Shown here: in pieces, positions 1 to 11,137 of the stretch
Layout: each line of letters starts with the position of its first letter
How positions within the stretch are numbered: the first letter of the stretch is position 1
Assembly (NCBI GenBank): GCA_933207985.1
Contig: OW240915.1
Location: 271,460,926 to 271,524,925 of the forward strand
Source of the DNA: Pelobates cultripes
Taxonomy: Eukaryota > Chordata > Amphibia > Anura > Pelobatidae
DNA length: 64,000 nucleotides
Direction: 5' to 3'
The notes under the pieces: model-generated
Seen by the model: the letters and a program-made list of their open reading frames with translations, nothing else
Told to the model about the DNA's origin: nothing
Databases searched by the model: none
Made by a program: the position numbers and the translations under genes

Positions 1-598
1 TGGTACAGAGATTGGTGAAGATGAGGTCAAGAGTGTTTTCTGCTCTATGAGTTGATGAATTAGACCACTGTGTGAGTCCAACGGAGGAGGTTATAGAGAG
101 CAGACGAGAGGCATCAGGGCAGTTAGGGTTGTTGATTGGGATATTAAAGTCCCCAAAAATGAGGGAAGGAGTGCTAGAGGAGATGAAATGGGATAGCCAG
201 AAAGAAATGTGTTCAATGAATAGCCTAGGATGAGTGTGTGGGGGGAGAGGGGGATACATTATGGCAATTCTTAGAGGAGTGGGTTTAAATAGACAGACAG
301 TGTAAACTTCAAAGGAAGTAAAGGATAGAGCAGGGGCAGGGAGAATAGGTTGAAAGGTACATTGAGGGGAGAGAAGGAAGCCTACACCACCTCCTTTACA
401 GTTGTTTGGTCTAGGAGTGTGGGAGAATTGTAGCCCACCATCAAATAAGGAAGCAGGAGTGTCAGTATCAGAGGGGGACAGTCAGGTCTCAGTGAGTGCA
501 CGCATTGTGAGAGAGTTTGAGATGAAGAGGTTGTGTATGGCTGTTGATTTCATATTGCTGCAGATGGAGCGGGCGTTCCAGAGTGCACACTGAATATT
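1..598 (-). pseudogene. L2 LINE endonuclease-domain fragment
   Basis: Read on the minus strand, this stretch encodes the APE-type endonuclease part of an L2 (CR1-group) LINE. Successive blocks read LWNARSICSN, then SHTPRPNNCKGGGVGFLLSP, then SLIFGDFNIPINNP and finally ENTLDLIFTN. The GDFN block is the usual endonuclease core with its catalytic Asp/Asn pair. A Trp codon after LTET has become TGA, so the copy is broken. It enters the window from the left edge and stops near 598, where an LTR-like sequence begins. Orientation and family are clear from the motifs; the full extent is not visible. It cannot be a host gene because it lacks a complete frame and matches a LINE domain order. Confidence 0.8.
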
Positions 599-605
599 GG
601 TAGAT

Positions 606-1215
606 GATGTGACGAAGTGCCCTTCGCCACTTGTGCCTGGAGGGGACTACTGGCTAGCCTCCTGCCTTCCAGCTATGGCTCCTGTGCTGATAGCTGTATT
701 TTACCATGCAGAAAGGTTTATTTGTGTATTTCTGCAGGGGCGTTCGGGACTTTCAGTATGTGAGTAGTGCTACCCCAGATAGCTTTGCCATGGAGCCTAT
801 TCGTGTAACGAAAGACTATGGAAAAGACTGTGGCTCCATGTCAGTTGAACTGTATGTATGTGATCTGAGCGCCATTCGGTAATAATGTGCGCTCAGATCT
901 AAGATATCTGGGGATATGTTGCATGTATATGTTTTATGTAGTATTTGTAACATTGTGTAATTTTATGTCTTTTTGTAACCATGTGGTTAATGGAGTCTTG
1001 CCTCTGTCCTGGGAGATAATTTGATTACTTCACAATTATCTCCAGGATAGAGAGGAGGGATTGTGATGTCACTGTGGGAGTGCTTTGTTTGTATTGTCTA
1101 TGATTGGCTAATATCCAATATGTGTCCCATTGTTCCATCAGGTCCCATGGGGGAGTGTCCACCTGGTGGACACTTGCATAAATACCGGGCAGGTAGCCCT
1201 CAATAAACCAGATCT
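606..1215 (+). mobile_element. LTR fragment, Gypsy-like family A
   Basis: The segment starts near TGTGACGAAGTGCCCTTCGC and carries an LTR-like promoter block: a CATAAATA box near 1177 and AATAAA at 1202-1207. It shares several blocks with reverse-strand sequence at 38437-39260 and 61867-62740, including GATCTGAGCGC, ATCTGGGGATA and ATTATCTCCAGGAT. This shows a dispersed family of LTRs. The copy ends abruptly soon after the poly(A) signal, where an L2-type tail begins. Assignment to Gypsy is inference; the repeated family itself is seen directly. Confidence 0.6.
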
Positions 1216-1239
1216 ACTTGCACCTTTCCAGACCTATAT

Positions 1240-1278
1240 ATATAGGGCCCGCAAATTCCGTAGTGCTGTACAATGGGA
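1240..1278 (-). repeat. L2/SINE 3'-tail remnant
   Basis: The short sequence GCAAATTCCGTAGTGCTGTA matches the conserved tail seen complete at the end of the L2 copy near 55300 (there on the opposite strand). Only about 40 bp survive. It abuts the truncated LTR upstream. Confidence 0.55.
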
Positions 1279-1590
1279 TTAGTGTTAATTGTCAGGAATT
1301 CATAGTTAATTTTGTTATAATATAATAGCTAAAATTAAAGTATTGCTGATTTTTTTAATTTGGCTATTGTGGCTGTTAATTTTAAATACATAATGCATTA
1401 CAAAAAGTGCAAAATTTAAAGTGACGCTCTAAGAACGAATAACATTTCATCATAATTAAGTGGTTTTGGTTTATAGGTGCTGTTCTAAGAGAAGCATTGG
1501 ATTGGACAAAACTCATCAAAAGTAATGACTTCATCAGAGGCGGAGCGGTAGCAGAAATGAGACTGCCATGGCACTCGATTGCAGGTACGT

Positions 1591-3114
1591 TTAACCCCTT
1601 AACACCGGAGGGTGTACTATTACGCCCTATTTTAGGCGGCTCTAAACACCGCCGGGCGTAATAGTACGCCCTCCGGTTTTTTTTTTTGCTTACCTGGTCG
1701 CCGGCGATCGCGGTTGGGGGGACTCCCAGGGAGCCCCCCGCGGCACGTCCGTCCTCCTGCAGCCCCCCCGGCCATGTGAGAGTGAGGTTCTTGCGAGGAC
1801 CTCACAATCACATGGCTGGGTTAGCTGGCTGCTGTATTGCCAGCAGGGGGACTGCCTGGACAGGTAGTCCCCCTGCTGGCTGAATTCAAATTAGGTATCT
1901 TAATTAATTACAGTTAGCGGGACCTGCCTGAAAACCCATGCCGAAAGTAAAGGGAATTAAATTTTCTAGCACTATATTTAACCCTATAACTTTCCAAGAC
2001 ACCATAAAACCTGTACATGGGGGGTACTGTTCTACTCGGGAGACTTCGCTGAACACAAATATTAGTGTTTCAAAACAGTAAAATGTATTACAACAATGAT
2101 ATCGCCAGTAAAAGTGACGTTTTTTGCATTTTTCACGCACAAACAGCACTTACACGGACGATATTATTGCTGCGATACTTTTTACTGTTTTGAAACACAA
2201 ATATTTGTGTTCAGCTAAGTCTCCAGAGTACAACAGTACCCCTCATGTACAGGTTTTATGGTGTTTTCAAAAGTTACAGCGTCAAATATAAGGCTTGCGT
2301 TTCATTTTTTTCACATTAAAATTCGCCAGATTGGTTACGTTGCCTTTGAGACCCTATGGTAGCCCAAGAATGAAAATTACCCCTATGATGGCATACCATT
2401 TGCAATAGTAGACAACCCAAGGTATTGCAAACAGGGTATGTCCAGTCTTTTTTAGTAGCCACTTAGTCACAAACACTGGGCAAAATTGGCGTTTTTTGCA
2501 TTTTTCACACACAAACAAATACTAACGCTAACTTTGGCCAGTGTTTGTGACCAAATGGCTACTAAAAAAGACTGGACATACCCCATTTGCAATACCTTGG
2601 GTTGTCTACTATTGCAAATGGTATGCCATTATGGGTGTAAATTTCATTCCTGGGCTACTATACAGTCTCAAAGGCAACGTAACCAATCTGGCGAATTTCA
2701 ATTTCAAATGTAACGTGCTATATTTGACCCCGTAACTTCCCAAAACGCCATAAAAACTGTACATAGGGGGTACTGTTTTACACGTGAGACTTTGCTGAAT
2801 ACAAATATGTGTATTTTATTGCAGTAAAAACAAACAGTATTATGACATTGACAGTTAAATGTAGAACAAAAAAAATAAAAAAAATCTAATTTTCTCCACT
2901 TTTTTTCATATTAAATTATGTTTCACAGCTAAATATTTGATATTAAATGAAAGCCCTCTTTCCCCTGAATAAAATGATATATAATAAGCGTAGGTGCATT
3001 TACTATGAAAGAGGTGAATTACGGTTGGACAGACATGTAGCGCAAATGCCAGGTTTTGTTTACATTTTGTTTTGTTCACAACGTGTACATTTGGCTCAGT
3101 CCTTAAGGGGTTAA
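1591..3114. mobile_element. piggyBac-like non-autonomous element, 1.5 kb
   Basis: The element is bounded by TTAACCCCTTAA at the left and CCTTAAGGGGTTAA at the right. A TTAA target duplication with termini starting CCC is the hallmark of the piggyBac superfamily. There is no transposase frame; short frames inside are random. The interior is built of inverted repeats: a left arm at about 2165-2490 pairs with 2530-2840, and a third partial copy at about 1960-2110 also pairs with 2160-2290. Near the left end a CpG-rich hairpin carries TACTATTACGCCC and its complement. Mobilisation would need a transposase in trans. Confidence 0.75.
1608..1672. repeat. Subterminal hairpin in the piggyBac-like element
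   Basis: The left end folds back on itself: CCGGAGGGTGTACTATTACG is followed about 40 bases later by its complement, CGTAATAGTACGCCCTCCGG. The loop is short. Such hairpins next to a terminus are common in MITEs. Confidence 0.7.
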
Positions 3115-4384
3115 TTGTAAGGTTTTTTTTGTTTTTTTGTTTTTTATATTGGGGGGTGGGCTGTAATCTAAACACTAATAGGAATGTGCTAGCATTAAAA
3201 ATAAATATTTATATTTGTTTTTTTTAATTCAATTAAATATTTTATTTGAAAGCAATCAACAATGTTTCCACTGAACCTGGGCGTAACCAGGAAGTAATTA
3301 ACATTTTCAAATGCATGGTCGTTATTACGGAGCACAGACGCACTGACATTATATACAGGACTGCACTACACAGGAAATCTTTCCTATGGGAAGCACAGTA
3401 CTGCAACAAACATCCAGTGATTGCAATGAAAGCACTGTGCTGCACTTGAACATACTATGATGGTGTCACCTGCTACTTTTAAACTTGTATATGTTTTTTT
3501 TGTCCCCTATTGTCAATTCCAGACAAGAATATCCCTTTAAGAATACAATTTGTCTCCACATTCTATTCTTACAACCAGTAATATTCCCGTAATATACTGA
3601 CCTTGGAACTAGCTTCACTGCTACTCTGAAAAGTTGAATTATTTCTCTTGCTCTGATTAATGATTAATTAATGTCTTCAGCTCTTGCTAGCTAATGGGAG
3701 CTCGAAGGCTTTGGTAGAGATAAAACCTCTTTCACTAATTAGCCTTGAAACCCAATTAAAAGATTCATTGTACAGTTGACTTGGAGTCATTTCAGAATTT
3801 GTTTACTATATGAAGTGTTCAGACGTTTCACTTGCAAATCACCATCCAGTTTCTCTTGTAATATTTTACCACTTGGGACGGTAACACAGAATTGTTTTAT
3901 ATCAAGCCCAGGTCACATGCAGATTTATTTCAATAAAACGGGCCATCTTTTGTACATTAACCTCAGATTCCAAAGCCGCTGCCTTGTAACAAATCCATTC
4001 TGATGTCACAGCGCCAAGAGCAGTTGGCATTGAGCCTCGGTAATTAGTCACTAGCAATTACAAGGGCTACCTTCTTTTTCAAAATCTTCATCTATATTAA
4101 AAGGAGCTTCTTAACAGCCAAATACCCTTAACTTCATTAACTATTTTTACAATCGTGTACACAAAAACAACAAGATAATACATTTCAATATTAATTTGCA
4201 TTCACTGTGCTTATAATGTTTTTCGATAATCATCCTCCGTTATTAATCTAAGACCTAGGAGTAATACAATCTGAAATTTTGCCAAGTAAAAATGTAGCGA
4301 TGTGAAATCTGATAACACATGTACACTGCCTGATAAGTAGATTAAGAACTCTAATTATTTGATTTGTTCCAAATAAAAGAAACA
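3115..4384. other. AT-rich DNA without a gene; possible conserved block
   Basis: No coding signal is visible. The part from about 3640 to 4110 is rich in TAATTA/ATTAAT-type homeodomain core sites and contains none of the repeat families seen elsewhere. It could be a conserved noncoding element, but I cannot compare it with other species. The last 70 bp (4042-4110) recur at 5948-6016. Confidence 0.4.
4042..4110 (+). repeat. 70-bp direct repeat, left copy
   Basis: The sequence beginning AATTAGTCACTAGCAATTAC reappears with a few substitutions at 5948-6016. The two copies bracket about 1.8 kb that holds a T2-MITE half, a minisatellite and a polypurine array. This is far too long for a transposon target duplication, so a local segmental duplication is the simplest explanation. 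Confidence 0.8.
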
Positions 4385-4640
4385 TTAAAGGAACACTATA
4401 GCGTTAGGAATGCGAAACTGTATTCCTAATGCTGTAGTTTCCTTCTGCCTTCACAGCCCACCCGGAGATTAAAGAGTTAAAAAATACTTTTTTCAACTAC
4501 CTCTTTGCAGCGCTATGGTATCGGTCACCCCCTCCAGCGACGTCAGGCCAATGGGAGAACCCAAAGCGCATGTGCAGGAAGCACTGCGCATGCATTAGAC
4601 CTTCCCCATACAAAAGCATTAAAATAATGCTCTTCTATAG
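4385..4640 (+). mobile_element. T2-MITE (Kolobok-like), left half
   Basis: It starts TTAAAGGAACACTATAGCG followed by the short palindrome AGGAATGCG...ATTCCTAATGC, the typical start of the T2-like elements in this window. The interior carries the AATGCGCATGC-type motif on the complement. The right terminus is missing; a different GC-rich repeat starts near 4640. Confidence 0.6.
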
Positions 4641-4870
4641 GGATTTTGAAGACACTGGAGCCATGGGCGCCGCAGGGGGGGCACTTGCCCCCCCCCAGGA
4701 TTTTTCCGCTTGTGCCGGTATTATTTTGAGATTGAGAATACACTGCAATACCGGCGCCGTGTGGAGAGAGGCAGGGATAGGATGCTACATGTTTTGCCTG
4801 CTTCTCTCTCCTGACTGAATCCGCAGGGGAGCAGCACAGAGTGCTGCCAGCAACTCCCAGACCGCAGAGA
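4640..4870. repeat. GC-rich repeat with G-run/C-run hairpin
   Basis: A run of G at about 4674-4681 is followed by a C-run at about 4687-4697, giving a short hairpin resembling the ends of hAT-like elements such as the one ending at 59689. I see no second terminus or target duplication, so it is listed only as a repeat. Confidence 0.35.
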
Positions 4871-5128
4871 CAGTCTACGGATCAGGTAAGTGAGGAATGG
4901 GTGAGGACAGCCTACAGATCAGGTAAGTAAGGGAAATGGGGGCAGCCTACAGATCAGGTAAGTGAGGGATGGGGGGGAAGCCTACAGATCAGGTAAGTGA
5001 GGGATGGGGGGGCAGCCTACAAATTAGGTAAGTGAAGGATGGGGGGTGCAGCCTACAGATTAGGTAAGTGAGGGATGGGGAGACAGCCTACAGATTAGGT
5101 AAGTGAGGCATGTGGGGGGGCAGCTTAC
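4871..5128 (+). repeat. Minisatellite, ~36-bp unit x7, each with GGTAAGT
   Basis: Seven imperfect units of about 36 bp have the core CCTACAGATCAGGTAAGTGA followed by GGGATGGGGGG. Every unit contains the consensus 5' splice-donor string AGGTAAGT on the plus strand. The G-tracts at the unit ends can also form G-quadruplex-like runs. No exon is associated with it. Confidence 0.9.
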
Positions 5129-5870
5129 AGAAAGGGTCAGCAAGGAGCAGGAAGGTAAAGTAGGAGAAGGAGCAGAAAGGAGAAGGAACAGAAATGAGCA
5201 GTAAGGGACATCACGGAGCAGAAAGGGTCAGCAATGAGCTGGAAGGGGCAGAACGAGCAGAAAGGTAAAGTAGGAGAAGGAGCAGAAAGGAACAGGAAGG
5301 GGCAGCAAGGAGAAGGACGGGTCTGCAAGGAGCAGAAAGAGTCAGAAGGGGCAGGAGGGGACAGAAGGGCACAAAGGTAAAGGAGCAGAAAGAATCAGAA
5401 GGAGCACAAAGGGCCAGCAAGGAGCTGGAAGGGTCTGCAAGGAGCAGGAAGGGGCTGCAAGAAGCAGGGAGGTACAAAAGGAGCACAAAGGTAAAGGAGA
5501 ATAAAGAATCAGAAGGAGCACATAGGTAAAGTAGAAGAAGGAGCAGAAAGGGCCAGCAAGGAGCTGGAAAGGGCAGCATGGGGTAGAAAGGGGCAGGAAG
5601 GAGCTGGAAGGTGCAGTAGGAGCGCAAAGGTAAAGTAGGCAGAAGGAGCAGAAAGGAATATAAATGAGCAGGAAGTGTCTGCAAGGAGCAGGAAGGGGCA
5701 GCAAGAAGCAGGAAGGGGCAGCAAGCACCTGCAAGAGGCAGCAAGGAATTGTAAGGGGCAGAAGGAGCACAAATGTAAAGTAGGAGAAGTAGCAGAAAGG
5801 GATCAGAAAGAGAAAGGAGCAGAAGGGCACAAAAGAAGCAGAAAGGTAAAGGAGCAGAAGAAGCCTCCAC
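5129..5870. repeat. Degenerate polypurine tandem array
   Basis: About 740 bp are made almost entirely of A and G on the plus strand, with loose repeats of AGGAGCAGAAAGG and AAGGTAAAGTAGGAG. The complementary strand stays open in several frames (the longest about 219 codons), but the product would be a low-complexity Leu/Ser/Pro/Cys string. That is what any pyrimidine-rich repeat without stops gives, so I do not call a gene. Confidence 0.9.
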
Positions 5871-5947
5871 TTCATTCTGGACACCACATCATAAGGCTTT
5901 GGTACCTGGGCCTGGCTGGGAAACGTTGGACCTTCTCATCTCACCAA

Positions 5948-6016
5948 AATTAGTCACTAGCAATTACAAAGGCTCCCTTCTTTTTCAAAATCTTAATTTA
6001 TATTAAAAGGAACTTC
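5948..6016 (+). repeat. 70-bp direct repeat, right copy
   Basis: This is the partner of the copy at 4042-4110: ATTAGTCACTAGCAATTACA is shared and followed by the same CTTCTTTTTCAAAATCTT and ATATTAAAAGGA blocks. Flanking sequence beyond the repeat differs on both sides. Confidence 0.8.
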
Positions 6017-7303
6017 AGGTAAAGGGAACAGGGAGATGAAGTGGTCACAGTGAGATGACGTCGGCGGGGTGTCTATTGAGTCCCTTAAAGATATGCTATG
6101 GTTTTACGCTGCAGATCTGAGAATATTGAAACAAAATTAAGCCAAACTAAGTTGAAGAAGGGAGTAAACACCTTCCAGTACTTTTACAGCTTGGTTAGTT
6201 TGGTCTACAATTTGGATTTAAAAAATTAGGAACTCATGCCACTTATACCAAGGGGTAAAGACATGATCAAGAGTCAGTAGAAGTTATTTTCAAATGCAAG
6301 ATAAAAACAGCAGTATGATCAGGATAAAAGGCTGTATGGAGATCTTATATCCTTTTATATCCTATATGAAGAACAATGAGATGCTTACCTTAGCTTTTAT
6401 CACGATGGATGACAGGTTCATTGCTTCATAAAGATCATTTCTAGTTTCTGCAATTAAGAGTGACAGCTTGGAGGGCCATTATCACATAGCACCCAAAGGC
6501 TGCAGAAGGTGAGCAGCTTGGACACAGTACTTCCAGTACACCGTTTTCTGCTCCTGGGACTCCTCTGTGCAGCAGAATGATTCAAGCTACACACCAGGTC
6601 AAAACTCCAACAGGTACCAGAGTATGTACTGTGGTGGAGATTTATCAAAGTGTTTGTTGTAAAAAAATTAATTAAAAAAAGTGGTCTAAAGTACTAATGG
6701 TAGTTCAATAACTAAAAAACCCATTAGGCACATTCCATTGGTGACTCTTCCCCTTTAATAGTTTTTTCACCACTTATTATTTTATTATTTATATAGCTCC
6801 AGCAAATTCTGTAGCGCTGTACAATGGTGTATCCACCAGCATTCACGTTTGTTCAAAATTATGGCTTTCCAACTTTTTAAATGTGCATAATAATAGAAAA
6901 TTCAATAACTGACTGTGTGCGTGTTTACCTTTATAATGTATAACCTTTAAGATAAAGCACTTCTGGTACTTCAAGTTTCATCCAATTATGACAGTGTTTA
7001 TAGGTGAACATTTCCATTGACCACCTGAACTTTCATCAGAACAACATATTAAAAAAACAAAAAAACGGCACATATTTAATACAAATAAAGTAAACGTGTA
7101 CTCACCCACTTCTACACTCAAAGTATGGCGCACTCGCTAGCACAGAACAGCAGTGTTGTCTTGGCAACGGGACGCTACCTGTGATAAACAAGTTAAAAAC
7201 AATCTTATCAAATTCACAATAATAACCTCATATGGTTATGGGCAGATAATCTGCAACTACAGTATAGAATACTTGCATTTGTATGATCTGGTAAGATATC
7301 CAG
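6017..7303. other. AT-rich DNA without a gene
   Basis: I see no coding or RNA gene. One L2/SINE tail lies at 6775-6825 on the minus strand (ATTATTTATATAGCTCCAGC followed by TGTAGCGCTGTACAATG). The rest looks like unique, decayed intergenic sequence. Confidence 0.5.
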
Positions 7304-8880
7304 TACAGGTGATACTCGAAAAATTAGAATATTGTGCAAAAGTTAATTTATTTCAGTAATGCAACGTAATAGGGGAAACTAATATATGAGATAGACGCAT
7401 TATATGCAAAGCAAGATAGTTCAAGCCGTGATTTGTCATAAATGCGATGATTATGGCTTACAGTTGATGAAAACTCCAAATCCACAATCTCAGTAAATAT
7501 ATATAACAATATTGGACCTCTGAAAAGTATAAGCATGCACATGGACTCAGTACTTGGTTTGGGCCCCTTTTGCAGCAATTACTGCCTCAATGCGGCGTGG
7601 CATGGAAGCTTTCAGCTTGTGGCACTGCTGAGGTGCTATGAAAGACCAGGATGCTTTAATAATGGCCTTCAGCTCTTCTGCATTGTTCGGTCTCATGTCT
7701 CTCATCTTTCTCTTGGCAATGCCTCATAGATTCTCTATGGGGTTCAGGTCAGGCAAGTTTGCTGGTCAATCAAGCACAGTAATCCCACTGTCATTGAACC
7801 AGGCTTTCGTGCTTTTGGCAGTGTGGGCAGGTGCCAAGTCCTGCTGGAAAATGAAGTCAGCATCCCCATAAAGCTCGTTTGCGAAAGGAAGCATGAAGTG
7901 CTCTAAAATCTCCTGGTAGACCGCTGCGTTGACCCTGGACTTAGTGAAGCACAGTGGACCAACACCAGCAGATGACATGGCTCCCCAAATCATCACAGAC
8001 TGTGGAAACTTCCCACTGGACTTCAAGCATGTTGCAGTGTGTGCCTCTCCATTCTTCCTCCAGACTCTGGGTCCTTGGTTTCCAAATGAGATGCAAAAGT
8101 TGCTCTCATCAGAAAAGAGGATTTTGGACCACTGAGCAACAGACCAGGTCTGTTTTTCTTTATTCCAGGTAAGACGCTTCTGACATTGTTTGTTGTTCAG
8201 GAGCGGCTTGACAAGAGGAATACGACATCTGAAGCCCATGTCCAGGATCCATCTGTGTGTGGTGGCTCTTGATGCACTGCTCCAGCCTCAGTCCACTCCT
8301 TGTGAAAATACCCAACACTTTTGAATGGCCTTTTCCTGACAATCCTCTCCAGGCTGCGGTTATCCCTGCTGCGTGTGCACCTTTTTTTTCCATACTTTCC
8401 CCTTCCACATAACTTTCTATTAATGTGCTTTGATACAGCACTTTGGGAACATCCAACTTCCTTCGCAATTATCTTTTGAGGCTTTCCCTCCTTATGTAGG
8501 GTGTCAATGATGGTTTTCTGCACAACTGTCAGGTCAGCAGTCTTCCCCAGGATTGTGATTCCTACTGAACCAGACTGAGAGACCATTTAAAGGCTCAGAA
8601 ACCCTTTGCAGGTGTTATGGCTTACTTAGCTGATTAGAGTGGGACACTGTGATCCTACAATATTGCACCTTTTCACAATATTCTAATTTACTGAGATTGT
8701 GGATTTGGGGTTTTCATGAGCTGTAAACCATAATCATCGCACTTATGACAAATCACGGCTTGAACTATCTTGCTTTACATGTAATGCGTCTATCTCATAT
8801 ATTAGTTTCCCCTTTTACGTTGCATTACTGAAATAAATGAACTTTTGCACAATATTCAAATTTTTCGAGTATCACCTGTA
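7304..8880 (-). mobile_element. Tc1-like transposon (DD34E), decayed
   Basis: The element is bounded by TACAGGTGATACTCGAAAAA on the left and its complement on the right, each with the TA target duplication (7304-7305 and 8879-8880). The terminal inverted repeats are long, about 200 bp (roughly 7306-7510 and 8690-8878). One minus-strand transposase gene lies between them and is broken. Length (1.58 kb) is normal for a Tc1 element. Confidence 0.9.
7555..8586 (-). pseudogene. Tc1 transposase, DD34E, inactivated
   Basis: The N-terminal piece (start codon at 8586) has the helix-turn-helix DNA-binding region with KIIAKEVGCSQSAVSKHIN. A frameshift near 8260-8280 separates it from the catalytic piece, which shows ILFSDESNF, then FQQDLAPAHTA, then PDLNPIENL. 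The spacing between the second Asp and the Glu is 34 residues, the classic Tc1 triad. Two Trp codons in the catalytic part, after ITVLD and in NPIENLWGI, have both become TGA. The frame ends in GAQTKY. It is therefore a dead transposase. Confidence 0.88.
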
Positions 8881-11137
8881 TATACACACACAACACACAC
8901 TCACAAAAATAATGTAAATAGAATATAGGTTATGCTTTTTTTCTAGATGGAGTGGAACAAAAAGAGATAGGATTATTTAATTTGTATTAATAAGTTATAC
9001 ACATTCATTATGGAATCAGAGGACTCAATGGTGCAGACAAAACTGTAATTGTGATGTAATTGATTATACATTCTGTAGTAAAAGGCAATCTATTATTTGT
9101 TCAGGTATGGAGCAAAAAACACATTCAGAGTTTCAAACTGACTTTATAACTACTGAAATTAAAGCGGCCCTTGATATTCCAATGCAATCAAAAGATACCA
9201 TAAGACAAAGTAGGGACTACTTTAAAGGCAGGACTCCAAAAATGAACTTTTGTCCAATACCAGCAGCTGCCACAAGGGGGATTTGCTCATGGTCTCTCTC
9301 ATCGTAAGACTTCATCTATGGAAACTCCCTCGGTCTCACAGGCCCGTCCATAGATCTCAGTATTGAATTCTCTTGCATGATCTAGATTCTAGAGTGTAGC
9401 ACAGATGCGGCTTCAGGCAAATGAAGGCAAGTTAAACCTACCTTCCACTGCATCCCATGGCCCGTGACCAAAATATGCAAAGACCCTGTGAAAGCGACAG
9501 TGCTGCTCACTCATTTCCAAAGGCACTAGTATAACTAATTGATTTAGGGGGCAAAAAGAAAAAAAATATATGGGTGCTCTAAGCCTCTAATAGGCTCCAT
9601 AAATACATGTTATAATGCGTCCTGCAAGTATAGTCAATAGGTCATGTAATGTAATCAAATTAGGCTTTAAACCTGGGCCCAGTCATCCTGTGTTATTTCT
9701 ACTGTGTCCATTTTAATTTGAACACCAGGAATACAAAGCGAATTTCACATTTTAAACTAAAATAGCCGAATAGGAAGTATAGTTAAATTGGAAATTACCT
9801 GCATTTAGACAATCTCTCAACACTCCATGGAAGTTTTGAAGTGGCGAGTACATTTTAGGAGTGACTGGTAGCTCAGGACACATACATACATATTTGTACA
9901 CGCATGTATAGAAATATATTTACATTTGTATAAAGGGGAAATTACCTCCTCTTTAAATGAGAATTATGTGCTTGTCTAAAACGTATGTCTGGATATAAAA
10001 CATTACACACACACACACATGCACAAACAATTCTTTTAACAAACTCAAGAGGAAAATAATAAAACATTATGGCAATAAGCTCTCCACAACTATACTAATT
10101 TATCTTGATTCAAGAGCTCCTTGTGTGTAAAAGCATTTCCTGTCAAACCTGGAAGCAATTACTTGTAATAGGATAATCCCTCATCTGTCACTTATGAATA
10201 GTAAATTCACAGAGATAACATGTGGCAACACTATGGTCCAACATACAATAACTAGAACATTGTTACAGGCACACACTGCCAGTGTATGCAGTCTTTTATA
10301 CACACTTAAAATAACACACACTAACATGGCATTTACTCACTCAATGTTTAAATAACAAAGTTAGCCTGTAGATCACGGCTTGGCACACTTCCATAAAATA
10401 ATTAATTGGGGATACTTACACAATACTCCATGCACTATAACAACATCAGTGTTTAGAAGATGGATGCACACATTGTCCAATACAGGCGCTCTCCCTTCCA
10501 ATGTCTCTATCAGTCTCCATGTGGCTCAGGATGACAACGACACACTTGGCTCAAAATGATTCTCTATGAGAAGTTTGGATATTTTTTGACTGCATCGCCG
10601 ATTTGTTTTTGTTTTTCAATTTTGTGAATTGAGGTTTTGTATTTTATTTTCAAGAGTTGCGTTCCATATTATGGATTTCAATTTGCCCCACTTAAGGTTG
10701 AAGATAAGAAGATTTACAAGAAAAACGACTTCAGATGGTAAGTATAATTTCTTTCTTTCTACAGGTATTAGTTTAATGCCCCCTCACTATTATTAGAGTG
10801 AGAGGGGGTAGGTAGTCATTTAATTAAACAGGGCCAGGGGCCTGGAGGGGCGGAGGACTATGCACTAATTGGGGATGTGGACAATGGCATGTCTACCTCT
10901 CCCGTGTATAATTATTTAGAGCCTCCACCTGCCACCCATGGGTGGTGGCCAAGGTGGGGATATTTGATCACCCTCTCTTATATTATTATTAGAGCTCCAC
11001 TTGCGAGAAAATGGGTGGGGACTGGGGAGAGGACATTTGATCTTCAATTGGTATAACATGAGTAGCTCCCACCTGCAGGGGGATGGACAGTGATCTATTC
11101 ACCCCCAGTTATTTAAAATCCCCCACCCAATTTCACT
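8881..11137. other. Mostly unique DNA, no gene seen
   Basis: Nothing coding is supported. There are short CA runs near 8884-8910 and 10003-10020, and a small hairpin near 10780-10815 (CCCCCTCACT with AGTGAGAGGGGG). From about 10830 the sequence becomes GC-richer, with loosely repeated blocks around the motif CACCTGCCACCCATGGGTGG. Confidence 0.45.

Noticed and set aside
4871..5128. CRISPR-like array
   Set aside because: The units have no constant repeat with unique spacers; the whole unit is repeated, as in a minisatellite, and the DNA is eukaryotic.
5211..5887. Minus-strand open frames of 219 and 181 codons
   Set aside because: They are overlapping frames through a polypurine/polypyrimidine tandem array, with low-complexity Leu/Ser/Pro/Cys products and no domain. 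Stops are simply rare in such sequence.
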